64,000 bases of DNA, taken from CAWDZK01 sp963807005 (GTDB lineage: Bacteria > Actinomycetota > Actinomycetes > JACCUZ01). The position numbers and the translations under genes were made by a program. Positions 42,667-50,519 of the stretch are shown here, piece by piece. Under the pieces are notes generated by a model, which made no database searches, was not told where the DNA came from, and worked only from the letters and a program-made list of their open reading frames with translations. The number at the start of each line of letters is the position of its first letter. Position 1 is the stretch's first letter. The stretch covers positions 1 through 64,000 of the forward strand of contig CAWDZK010000005.1 in the NCBI GenBank assembly GCA_963807005.1, read 5' to 3'.

Positions 42667-43437
42667 TCAACGGGCGGGGGCCTCGGCGGGGTTCGGCGTC
42701 GAGCCGTGGGCGGCCGTCGCGGTGGCGCTGGTACCGCCGAGGTAGAGGCTGGCGATCTCGGGGTGGTTCATGACCTCGGTGGCACTTCCGGTGAGGCGGA
42801 CCTTGCCGCCCTCCATGACCACGCCGTGGGTGGCGAGGCCCAGGCCGAGTCGCACGTTCTGCTCCACCAGCAGGATCGTCACCCCTTCCCCGTTGAGCCG
42901 GTTGATCAGCTCCGCCACCGCCGCGAGGGCGCGGGGGTCGAGGCCGAGAGACGGCTCGTCGAGCAGCAGCACCTTCGGGTCGAGCATCAGGCAGCGGGCG
43001 ATCTCGACCATCCGACGCTGCCCGCCGGAGAGGTTGCCACCGTGCTGGTTGCTGCGGTCCGCGACGAGCGGTACCAGCTCCTCGACGGCTGCCAGACGTG
43101 ACGCGAGCAGCTTCTTGTCCCGGCGGATGAGGAAGCCGCCCATGAGCACGTTCTCGCGCACGGTCATCCGGGGGAACAGCGCGTGCGACTGCGGGACCTG
43201 CGTGACCCCGGCCCGCAGGATGGCGGCCGCGGACTTGCCGGACAGGGTCGAGTCGCCCATGACGACCGAGCCGGCGGTGGGGGTCAGCAGGCCGGAGACG
43301 ACGCGCAGGACGGTGGACTTGCCGGCGCCGTTCGGACCGACGATGCAGGTGATGGTGCCGGGGTCGCAGGTGAGGTCGACACCCTGCAGCACCGCGCCAC
43401 CGCCGTAGCCGGCGACGATGCCGGTCAGCGTCAGCAC
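42667..43437 (-). CDS. livF: Branched-chain-amino-acid-type ABC transporter ATPase LivF
   Basis: A 256-residue ATPase with Walker A GPNGAGKS at 34-41, signature LSGGQRRMVEIARCL, Walker B VLLLDEPSLG and switch LVEQNV, in which Gln-Asn replaces His as in LivF/LivG proteins. The GTG start lies one base after the LivM-LivG stop. Last gene of the transporter set, pairing with the fused LivG domain. Confidence 0.93.
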   Translation of the reverse strand: MLTLTGIVAGYGGGAVLQGVDLTCDPGTITCIVGPNGAGKSTVLRVVSGLLTPTAGSVVMGDSTLSGKSAAAILRAGVTQVPQSHALFPRMTVRENVLMGGFLIRRDKKLLASRLAAVEELVPLVADRSNQHGGNLSGGQRRMVEIARCLMLDPKVLLLDEPSLGLDPRALAAVAELINRLNGEGVTILLVEQNVRLGLGLATHGVVMEGGKVRLTGSATEVMNHPEIASLYLGGTSATATAAHGSTPNPAEAPAR

Positions 43438-43438
43438 G

Positions 43439-45352
43439 TCAGCTCACCTCCTGCGGCTGGTCCGGCTCCGGCTCGGTGACCGATGTCTCGGCGCCCGGCG
43501 GGCGCCACTCGTCGCCCAGATAGGCATCGAGCACGACCGGGTCCTCACGGATCGACTGCGGCGGGCCCTCGGCTATCGCGGCCCCGCGGGAGAACACCAC
43601 GACGGGGTCGCACAGCTCGAGCACCATGGGGATGTTGTGCTCGACCACCAGGAACGTCACCCCCTGGGAGTTGAGGTCGCGCACGATCTCGACCATCCGC
43701 CCGACCAGGCTGGGGTTGACTCCACCGGCGGGCTCGTCCAGCAGCACCAGCTGCGGGTCGAGCATGAGCACCTGGGCCAGCTCGACCAGCTTCTGCTGGC
43801 CGTACGAAAGGGCGCCGGCCGGTTGCGCGGCGAAGCGCTCCATGCCGACGAACGCCAGCAGCTCGCGGGCCCGGTCGGCCTCGTGGCCGGACACCGACGC
43901 CTTGAGCATCGTGGACCACTTCGCGTCCGGCAGCGGCGCGACCAGGTTCTCCAGCACCGTCATGCTCGTGAAGAGACGCGTCGTCTGGAACGTCCGCGCG
44001 AGACCGAGGTGGCCGCGCTCCCACGGGTGCATCGCGTCGATCCGCCTGCCGTCGAGCCACACCTCACCCGAGTCGGCCTTCATCGCCCCGGTGACGAGGT
44101 TGAACAGGGTCGTCTTGCCCGAGCCGTTCGGGCCGATCAGTGCGGTGATGCTGCCCCGCTGCACCGTGAGGTCGGCACCGTCGACGGCGACCAGGCCACC
44201 GAACCGCTTGGACACGCTCCTCACCTCGAGCAGCGGCCCGCCCTGGGCGGTGCCGCGGGCGGCCCCGGCAGCCACGGCAGGCGCCAGCTCCCGGTCGCGC
44301 ACGAGCATGGGGCCGGCGTCCAGTGCACCGGCCTGGTCGGTGTACTCGACCTCGGTCGGCCGGTGCCGCTGCCAGGCCTTCTGGATGGTCGGGAGCAACC
44401 CGTTCGGCAGGAACAGCACGATGAACATCAGCGCCAGGCCGAAGATGAGGACGCGGCTGCTGCTGCCGCCGTACACCGTGGCCGCCTCGGAGCCGATGCC
44501 GACGATGAAGGCTCCGACGACCGGGCCGTACAGCGTGCCGCGACCGCCGACGAGCGCGGCCAGCACGATCGTCACGCTGCCGAGGATCCCGAAAGCCCCG
44601 ATCGGGTTGAGGAAGGTGAGGAAGTAGGCATAGACGCCGCCCGCGACGCCGATGAAGAACGACGACGCGGCGTACGCGGTCACCTTGTACCTCGTGGTGT
44701 TCACGCCGATCGCCGCGGCCTTGCCCTCGTCCTCGCGGATCGCGATCAGGCCGGTGCCGAACTTGGTCCGTCGGATCAGAGCGCTGAACCCGACGGTCAA
44801 CGCGAACAGGCCGAGCATGATCAGGTAGAACGGGATCGCCTGGATGTCGCGCGACCAGAACGGCAGCTCGAGGGTGATGCCGTTGGAGCCCCTGGTGAGA
44901 CTGCGCCAGTTGGTGGCGACGATCTGGGCGGCCAACAGCAGCGCGATGGTGATGATCACGAACGCGTGGCCGTGGGTGCGCAGCACCACCATGCCGACGA
45001 GCGTCGCCAGCACGACCGCCACGACGCCGCCGATCGGCGCCAGCCAGAGCGGGTTCACGCCGCTGTGCAACGCGATGATGGCCGCCGTGTACGACCCGAT
45101 GCCGAGGAAGGCCGAGTGGCCGAGCGAGACGTACCCCGCGTACCCGCTGATGATGTTCCAGCTGACGGCCTGGACGCCGAGAAGGAACGTCACGAACAGC
45201 ACGGTCTGGTAGTAGGTGTCACCCGGCTGCACCACCGGGTAGAGCGCGAGCACCACGAGGGCGAGCAACGCCACCAGGTGCGGTGTGGGCAACCGGCGGA
45301 GCCGCGACCGCTGGGTCGGTCCTGCGGCAGTACCGGGTGCAGTGGCGCTCAC
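43439..45352 (-). CDS. Fused ABC permease-ATPase, LivM-LivG
   Basis: A 637-residue single chain joining two normally separate subunits. Residues about 1-330 are a LivM permease (GYAGYVSLGHSAFLGIGSY, and the cytoplasmic coupling loop in AIREDEGKAAAIGVN). Residues 331-373 form a hydrophilic linker. Residues 374-637 are a LivG ATPase (Walker A GPNGSGKT at 407-414, LSYGQQKLVELAQVL signature, DEPAGGVNPS). There is no internal stop or frame change, so the fusion is real in this sequence. The GTG start overlaps the livH stop (GTGA). Confidence 0.93.
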   Translation of the reverse strand: MSATAPGTAAGPTQRSRLRRLPTPHLVALLALVVLALYPVVQPGDTYYQTVLFVTFLLGVQAVSWNIISGYAGYVSLGHSAFLGIGSYTAAIIALHSGVNPLWLAPIGGVVAVVLATLVGMVVLRTHGHAFVIITIALLLAAQIVATNWRSLTRGSNGITLELPFWSRDIQAIPFYLIMLGLFALTVGFSALIRRTKFGTGLIAIREDEGKAAAIGVNTTRYKVTAYAASSFFIGVAGGVYAYFLTFLNPIGAFGILGSVTIVLAALVGGRGTLYGPVVGAFIVGIGSEAATVYGGSSSRVLIFGLALMFIVLFLPNGLLPTIQKAWQRHRPTEVEYTDQAGALDAGPMLVRDRELAPAVAAGAARGTAQGGPLLEVRSVSKRFGGLVAVDGADLTVQRGSITALIGPNGSGKTTLFNLVTGAMKADSGEVWLDGRRIDAMHPWERGHLGLARTFQTTRLFTSMTVLENLVAPLPDAKWSTMLKASVSGHEADRARELLAFVGMERFAAQPAGALSYGQQKLVELAQVLMLDPQLVLLDEPAGGVNPSLVGRMVEIVRDLNSQGVTFLVVEHNIPMVLELCDPVVVFSRGAAIAEGPPQSIREDPVVLDAYLGDEWRPPGAETSVTEPEPDQPQEVS

Positions 45353-46230
45353 ACGGCCACGTCCTCGCGCAGGCGGGTGCCGAACAGGCCCTGCGGCCGG
45401 AACAGCAGCACGGCCAGGATCACGACGTAGAAGACCAGTGTCGCCCAGCGCAGCGAGCCGTAGGTGGCGGTCAGCGTCTCGGCGAGGCCGAGGATCAGCG
45501 CGCCGGCGAGAGCTCCGGGCAGCGAGCCCATGCCGCCGAGCACGATGATGCCGAGCAGCCGGGAGATCCAGTCGTAGTGCGATGCCGGGAAGAACGGGTA
45601 GAGCACCGACAGGATCGAGCCACCCACCCCGGAGGTCGAGGCGCCGAGCGCGAACGCCAGCGCGGCCGTCGACGTGGCCCCGACCCCGACCAGAGCGGCG
45701 CCGGAGGGGTTCTGCGACGCGGCCCGGATGGCCCGGCCCGTCCAGGTGCGGGTGAGCACCACGTACAGGGCGGCAAGCACGATCATGGCGGCGAGGAAGC
45801 CGTAGACCTGCGCCTTGGGCAGCGCGATCGAGCCGACTCGGAACGACTGCTCGAAGTAGCTCGGGGTGGCCGACTTGAACTTGTTGCCGGCGGTGAGGTT
45901 GAGGATGCCCTCGATCGTCAGCGCCAGCCCGAACGTGAGCAGCACCGACATCGACGGCGACGCGCCCCTGATGCGGACGATGACCGTGCGGTAGAGCACC
46001 CAGCCGAAGCCGAACATCATCGGCGTCGTGATCACCGACGCGAGGATCGGGTCGATGCCGGTGTGCTTCCACAGCCACCAGGTGAACATCGCGACCAGGA
46101 TGAGGAACGCACCCTGGGCGACGTTGATGATGTTCATGACGCCGAAGACGAGGGTGAGACCGGAGGCCATCAGCGCGTAGACGCCGCCGATGAGCAGGCC
46201 CAGGATCACCGCCTGGAGAAGCTCAGTCAT
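45349..46230 (-). CDS. livH: Branched-chain-amino-acid-type ABC permease LivH
   Basis: A 293-residue permease with about eight membrane helices. Family motifs are LLIGGVYALMASGLTLVFGVMNIINVAQGAF at the N terminus and RAIRAASQNPSGAALVGV for the coupling loop. ATG 46230; a 15-bp hairpin separates it from livK. Ligands of this transporter class include branched-chain amino acids, amides, urea and aromatic acids, so the name does not define the substrate. Confidence 0.93.
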   Translation of the reverse strand: MTELLQAVILGLLIGGVYALMASGLTLVFGVMNIINVAQGAFLILVAMFTWWLWKHTGIDPILASVITTPMMFGFGWVLYRTVIVRIRGASPSMSVLLTFGLALTIEGILNLTAGNKFKSATPSYFEQSFRVGSIALPKAQVYGFLAAMIVLAALYVVLTRTWTGRAIRAASQNPSGAALVGVGATSTAALAFALGASTSGVGGSILSVLYPFFPASHYDWISRLLGIIVLGGMGSLPGALAGALILGLAETLTATYGSLRWATLVFYVVILAVLLFRPQGLFGTRLREDVAV

Positions 46231-46302
46231 ACCGGGGTGCTCACTCCTGGGCCTCCTCGGCCGCGTCGTCGTCCTCGTCTGGTCTAGCAGAGGTGTGGTG
46301 CC

Positions 46303-46341
46303 GGTGGGGGCGCGTCGCGGCAGGCACGACGCGCCCCCACC
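46303..46341 (-). terminator. Hairpin between livK and livH
   Basis: Perfect 15-bp arms (46303-46317 with 46327-46341, GGTGGGGGCGCGTCG) around a 9-nt loop, 31 bp after the livK stop. It probably acts as a partial terminator or RNA 3'-end stabiliser, so that the binding protein is made in excess over the membrane subunits. Confidence 0.75.
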
Positions 46342-46371
46342 AGGTCCGGGGACCGCCCCGTCAGGTCGCGG

Positions 46372-47664
46372 TCACGACCACGGCGGCTTGGGGTAGACGA
46401 CCGTGTCGGCGGTCGCCGCGTCGGCGGGTGCGACGACCTGGACCTTCCCGGACTGCCACTGGGCCAGGATGAAGTTCCCCTGCGGCTCACCCTTCTCGTT
46501 CCACGAGAGGGGACCGAGGATCGTCTCCACCTCGTTGCTGTGCAGGTAGTCCTTGATCTTGTCCTGGTCGATCTCGCCGACCTTCTCCACCGCCGCCTGC
46601 AGGACCTCGGCCGCGGCGTACGCGTCGGCCGCATCCTCGGCCGGGGTCGCGCCGTCGTAGGCCTTGCCGTATGCGGCGACGAAGTCGGAGTTGCCCGGCG
46701 TGGTGGCCTGCTCGTTCCAGCTGACGGTGTAGAAGACGCCCTCGGTGTTGGCCGTCCCGACACCCTCGCTGTACTGGCCGGCGTTGCTCGGGGCGGAGGT
46801 CTGGAACAGCGCCTTCGGCGTGTAGCCGAGCTGCTTGAGCGACCGGACCAGGCCGACGCCGTCCTCGAACACCGCGCCCTGGGCGATCAGGTCGGGCTTC
46901 TTGTTCTTCAGCGTGTTGGCGATGGTCTGGAAGTTGGTCGTGTCGGCCGGGTAGACCGAGGAGTAGACCGTCTTCACGCCGAGCGCCTCGAGCTGCGTCT
47001 GCATCGACTCGATGACCGGACGGGTGAACGGGTCGTCCTGCGTCGGGTAGGCCGCGGTCTTCGGCTGCTGGTCAGCCGGCAGCGACTGGATCCACTCGAC
47101 GAACACGTCGGCCTGGTGCGGCGCGGTCGCCGGCTGCGCGAAGAACAAGTAGTCGAAGCCGCGGTCGAACATCGTCGGAGCACCACCTGCCGGCTCGACG
47201 AAGACCATGCCGTTCTTCTCCGCCACGGCCGACGCCGGGAAGTTGAGCAGCGAGGAGAAGGTGCCGAGGAGCAGGTCCACCTTGTCCTGCGTGATGAGCT
47301 TCGTGTAGTCGGACACCACCGTGTCCTGGTTGCTGGCGTCGTCGGAGATCTTGAGCTCGACCTGCCGCCCCAGCAGACCGCCGTCGGCGTTGACCTTGTC
47401 GCGCCACACCTCGTACCCGCGCTTGGCCTCGCCACCGGGCTGGGAGAAGTCACCGGTGAGCGGCAGGGAGATGCCGATCGTGATGGGGCTGGTGTCGCTG
47501 GACGACCCCCCACCCCCACCACCGGTGCTGGGAGCGCTGCTCCCACCGCAGGCCGCCAGGACCAGCGCGCTCGCAGCCGTCGCGGCCGCCAGCGCGAGCG
47601 TGCGCCCCGCCCGACGTCGATCCGCCCGGCGTGGAGCGGTGGGAAGAGACGAGTGATCGGTCAT
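46372..47664 (-). CDS. Liv-type ABC transporter substrate-binding lipoprotein
   Basis: A 430-residue extracytoplasmic receptor. A basic, Arg-rich N region, hydrophobic core and lipobox with Cys39 (LVLAAC) are followed by a Gly/Ser linker and the periplasmic-binding type 1 fold starting ITIGISLPLTGDFSQPGGEAKRG. ATG 47664 follows AGGAGG. First gene of the livK-livH-livMG-livF operon, with the operator GCAATCGATTGC 37 bp upstream. Amino-acid or aromatic-acid ligand expected; the pocket cannot be read with confidence. Confidence 0.93.
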   Translation of the reverse strand: MTDHSSLPTAPRRADRRRAGRTLALAAATAASALVLAACGGSSAPSTGGGGGGSSSDTSPITIGISLPLTGDFSQPGGEAKRGYEVWRDKVNADGGLLGRQVELKISDDASNQDTVVSDYTKLITQDKVDLLLGTFSSLLNFPASAVAEKNGMVFVEPAGGAPTMFDRGFDYLFFAQPATAPHQADVFVEWIQSLPADQQPKTAAYPTQDDPFTRPVIESMQTQLEALGVKTVYSSVYPADTTNFQTIANTLKNKKPDLIAQGAVFEDGVGLVRSLKQLGYTPKALFQTSAPSNAGQYSEGVGTANTEGVFYTVSWNEQATTPGNSDFVAAYGKAYDGATPAEDAADAYAAAEVLQAAVEKVGEIDQDKIKDYLHSNEVETILGPLSWNEKGEPQGNFILAQWQSGKVQVVAPADAATADTVVYPKPPWS

Positions 47665-47700
47665 GCGCCCTCCTGGGGTGGCGCCGGGGACACCGGCATC

Positions 47701-47712
47701 GCAATCGATTGC
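47701..47712. promoter_or_regulatory. LacI-type operator GCAATCGATTGC before livK
   Basis: A perfectly symmetric 12-bp palindrome 37 bp upstream of the livK ATG and 80 bp from the partner site at 47781. The pair in one divergent region fits looping or dual repression by the LacI protein encoded next door. Confidence 0.8.
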
Positions 47713-47780
47713 GTTACGGGCATCTTGGAGAGCCGCGCTGGGGCTGTCAAGCGTTTCGGCGCCGTTACCGGCTCGTGACG

Positions 47781-47801
47781 GCAAACGATTGCCGGTACTC
47801 T
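47781..47801 (+). promoter_or_regulatory. LacI-type operator GCAAACGATTGC and -10 box for the LacI operon
   Basis: The operator (47781-47792) is followed by TACTCT at 47796-47801, a good -10 box. Transcription would then begin about 47808, at or next to the GTG at 47810, implying a leaderless mRNA. An operator in the -35/-10 spacer would block RNA polymerase directly. Confidence 0.7.
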
Positions 47802-47809
47802 GGCCGGTT

Positions 47810-48745
47810 GTGAGCACCATCCGGTCCGACCTGGTGGTCGGCACCTTCTCCCCCTCCGTCCTGCTCCGCGTGGCCCGGCGCACCGGGCTGCTGGATCGCC
47901 ACGGCCTGGCCGTCGAGGAGCGGTCGGTGCCCTCCTCGCCGGCGCAGTTCTCGGCCCTCGCCGACGGCAGCCTCGACGCGGCGCTGACGAGTCCGGACAA
48001 CGTCGTGGCGTACCGGCTGCTGCCGGGCAACCCGCTCGGCCCGACCCGCGACGTGCGGATCGTGGCCGCGGTCGACCGGGGGCTCGGCCTGGCGTTGTAC
48101 GCCGCGGCGGACCACGGGGACGTGGCCGCCCTGCGTGGCGCGGTCGTGGGCGTCGACGTCGCCGCCTCGGGCTTCGCCTTCGCTCTGTTCGAGATCCTCG
48201 AACGGGCCGGGCTGCGTCAGGACGACTACACGCTGGCCGAGCTCGGCTCCACCCCGAAGCGGCTGGAGGCCCTCCTGCACGGCCGGTGCGCCGCCACCAT
48301 GCTCAACGCCGGCAGCGCTCTCTCCGCCGACGACGCCGGACTCATCCGGCTCGCCGAGGTCACGGACGTGGCCGGGCCGTACCTGGGCACCGTGCTGGCC
48401 GTACAGGGTGAACCCACCAGTGCCGTTCGCGCGCTGGACCGGGCACTCCGCGCGGCGGCCCACGCCGTGCTGGACGGCACCGCCCGCGACGCCGCGATCC
48501 TCGAGGCCGAGGGCACCGGGCTCGCCGGGCACCTGGCGGAGCGCTACGTCGACCGGATGCTGGACCCCGACCGTGGCCTCGTGCCGGACGGCGTGGTCGA
48601 CCGGACGTCGCTGGACGCCGTCGTCGACCTGCGGCGCCGGCACCTGCCGCCACGCGAGGCAGACCTGCTCGCCGGGGCGACCGAGCCAGGGTCCGGCCTC
48701 GTCGACCAGGACGTCGACCGGGATGTCGACCATGCCGCCGGTTGA
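47810..48745 (+). CDS. Cytosolic NMT1/SsuA-like binding-protein-fold protein
   Basis: A 311-residue protein with the periplasmic-binding type 2 fold of NMT1/SsuA proteins: VGTFSPSVLLRVARRTGLL, a GSLDAALTSPDNVV loop and GAVVGVDVAASGFAFALFEIL. It has no signal peptide or lipobox, so it should stay in the cytoplasm. The GTG start is probably leaderless. It is followed by the lacI-type gene after 43 bp. It could be a ligand sensor, a cofactor-salvage enzyme of the THI5-like fold, or a hydrolase; none is proven. Confidence 0.7.
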   Translation: MSTIRSDLVVGTFSPSVLLRVARRTGLLDRHGLAVEERSVPSSPAQFSALADGSLDAALTSPDNVVAYRLLPGNPLGPTRDVRIVAAVDRGLGLALYAAADHGDVAALRGAVVGVDVAASGFAFALFEILERAGLRQDDYTLAELGSTPKRLEALLHGRCAATMLNAGSALSADDAGLIRLAEVTDVAGPYLGTVLAVQGEPTSAVRALDRALRAAAHAVLDGTARDAAILEAEGTGLAGHLAERYVDRMLDPDRGLVPDGVVDRTSLDAVVDLRRRHLPPREADLLAGATEPGSGLVDQDVDRDVDHAAG

Positions 48746-48788
48746 GCGGCGCCCCGCGGCGAGAGCGCCGCGCACTACGCTGCGGCCC

Positions 48789-49820
48789 GTGCGACCGCCC
48801 ACGCTGCGCGACGTCGCCCGTGAGGCCGGCGTGCACCCGGCGACCGCCTCCCGGGCGCTGAACCCCGCCACCCGGTCGCTCGTCAACGCAGAGACCGTCA
48901 CTCGGGTGCAACGCGTCGCCCTCGCCCTGGGCTACCGGCCGAACCCCATCGCCCGCAGCCTCAAGACCTCGCGGTCGGCCACCGTCGGCCTGGTCATCCC
49001 TGACCTCACCAACCCGCTGTTCCCGCCGATCGTGCGAGGCATCGAGGACGTGCTCGCCCCGGCCCACTACAACGCCTGGCTGGTCAACACCGACAACGAC
49101 GCCGAGCGCGAGGAGTCCCTGGTCGACTCGCTACGGTCCCGGCAGGTCGAGGGTCTGATCGTCGCGACCGCCCGGCTGCATCACCCGCTGCTGGAGCGGC
49201 TCCAGAGCGAGGACGTCCGGATAGTCCTCATCAACCGGCGCACCGCCAGCGGGTCCCTGCCGTCCGTGACCGCCGACGACGCGTCGGGCATCGACACCGC
49301 CGTGGCGCACCTGGCCCGGCTCGGACACCGGCGGATCGCGCACCTGGCCGGGCCGAGGGACACGTCCACGGGCCTGGTCCGGCGCCGAGCCTTCGTGCAG
49401 GCGCTGCGCGACCACGACCTGGACGACGACCCGGGCCTGGTCGCCGACTGCCCGTCGTGGACCGAAGCCGAAGGCGCCACGGCCCTGCGGGGGCTGCTCG
49501 ACGCCGGTGTCGAGTTCAGCGCGGTCGTCGCCGGCAACGACCTGCTCGCGCTCGGGTGCTACGACGTGTTCCACGAGCGCGGCATCCGCTGCCCCGACGA
49601 CGTGTCGGTCATCGGCTTCAACGACATGCCCTACCTCGACAAGCTGCGCCCTCCACTGACCAGCGTCCGGGTGCCCCACTACGAGGTCGGCGCCGAGGCG
49701 GCCCGGATGCTGCTCGAAGGACTGGAGGACCCCAGTCGGCACCCCCGCTCTGTGCTGCTGCCCATCTCGCTGGTGGAGCGCGCGTCCACCGCGCCGCCCG
49801 CCGCTCGCCGTACCGCCTGA
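48789..49820 (+). CDS. LacI-family transcriptional regulator
   Basis: A 343-residue repressor. The headpiece (1-60) has the helix-turn-helix TLRDVAREAGVHPATASRAL and hinge helix NPIARSLKT. A type 1 periplasmic-binding-like effector domain follows (VGLVIPDLTNPLFPPIVRGIE, VIGFNDMPYLDKLRPPLTSV). GTG 48789 was chosen because the headpiece starts directly after it. Five GCAAWCGWTTGC-like palindromes in the window, two beside this gene, are the inferred targets. PATASR recognition residues and a central-CG operator are usual for the family. Effector unknown. Confidence 0.93.
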   Translation: MRPPTLRDVAREAGVHPATASRALNPATRSLVNAETVTRVQRVALALGYRPNPIARSLKTSRSATVGLVIPDLTNPLFPPIVRGIEDVLAPAHYNAWLVNTDNDAEREESLVDSLRSRQVEGLIVATARLHHPLLERLQSEDVRIVLINRRTASGSLPSVTADDASGIDTAVAHLARLGHRRIAHLAGPRDTSTGLVRRRAFVQALRDHDLDDDPGLVADCPSWTEAEGATALRGLLDAGVEFSAVVAGNDLLALGCYDVFHERGIRCPDDVSVIGFNDMPYLDKLRPPLTSVRVPHYEVGAEAARMLLEGLEDPSRHPRSVLLPISLVERASTAPPAARRTA

Positions 49821-49850
49821 ACGGCGGTCACAGGCAGACCTTCCGAGCTC

Positions 49851-50519
49851 CTACCCTCCGGCCGTTCCCTTGTCGGGTACGGCGGTGAGGACGACGTTGT
49901 CCTGGTATCCGCCGCGGCTCGGGTCGAACTCGCCGCCGCAGGTGATGATGCGCAGGCGCGACGGTCCGGAGCTGGCGAAGACCGACTCCAGGGCGCGCGA
50001 CTGCTTGCCGACGCTGCGGACGCCGACCGCCCGGTAGCGCAGCACGGTCCCGTCCGCGAGCCGGACGACGATCCGGTCGCCCACGTCGACCTCGCGCAGC
50101 CGGGCGAGCGGTCCGATGCCGTACCGCTTGCTGTCGACGTGCCCGGCGAGGACGGTCGAGCCGCGCTCGGTGGGCGCCGGGCCGAACCGGTACCAGCCGA
50201 GAACGCCCGGCCTTGCGGGCAGCGCCATCTCGCCGTCGGGCCGGACACCCTTGGGCACCACCGGCATCCGGATCGCGACCCCGTGCACCCGCAGCTCGAC
50301 CGGCTGGGGCGACGGCGGTCCGTCGGCTGCGCCGAGCACCGGCGTCCCCGAGGACGCAGCAGTGCCCGGGGCCTCGACGGAGGTGGAGGCCCCGGCCACG
50401 GCGCTGCTGGGGATCGGCCGACCCTCGCGCTGCCCCCAGAGCATGGAGGCGAGCGCGAGGACGGCCAGCGAGACGGTCAGCCCGAGAACAGCGAGCCGGC
50501 CGTCACGCCGGGGGTTCAC
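49851..50519 (-). CDS. Class F sortase
   Basis: A 222-residue membrane-anchored transpeptidase. One N-terminal helix (LAVLGLTVSLAVLALASMLW), a Pro/Ser-rich linker, then the sortase barrel with catalytic His127 (LAGHVDS), Cys194 (IITCGGEFDP) and Arg202 (SRGGYQDNV). The TCGG motif and the small size fit the actinobacterial class F. The GTG start overlaps the stop of the DUF4397 gene, which is the obvious partner, although no LPxTG motif is visible in that protein. Confidence 0.9.
   Translation of the reverse strand: MNPRRDGRLAVLGLTVSLAVLALASMLWGQREGRPIPSSAVAGASTSVEAPGTAASSGTPVLGAADGPPSPQPVELRVHGVAIRMPVVPKGVRPDGEMALPARPGVLGWYRFGPAPTERGSTVLAGHVDSKRYGIGPLARLREVDVGDRIVVRLADGTVLRYRAVGVRSVGKQSRALESVFASSGPSRLRIITCGGEFDPSRGGYQDNVVLTAVPDKGTAGG

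Noticed and set aside
42667..47664. A true branched-chain amino-acid transporter
   Set aside because: The family name is supported but the substrate is not. Regulatory linkage to catabolic genes argues against simple Leu/Ile/Val uptake.
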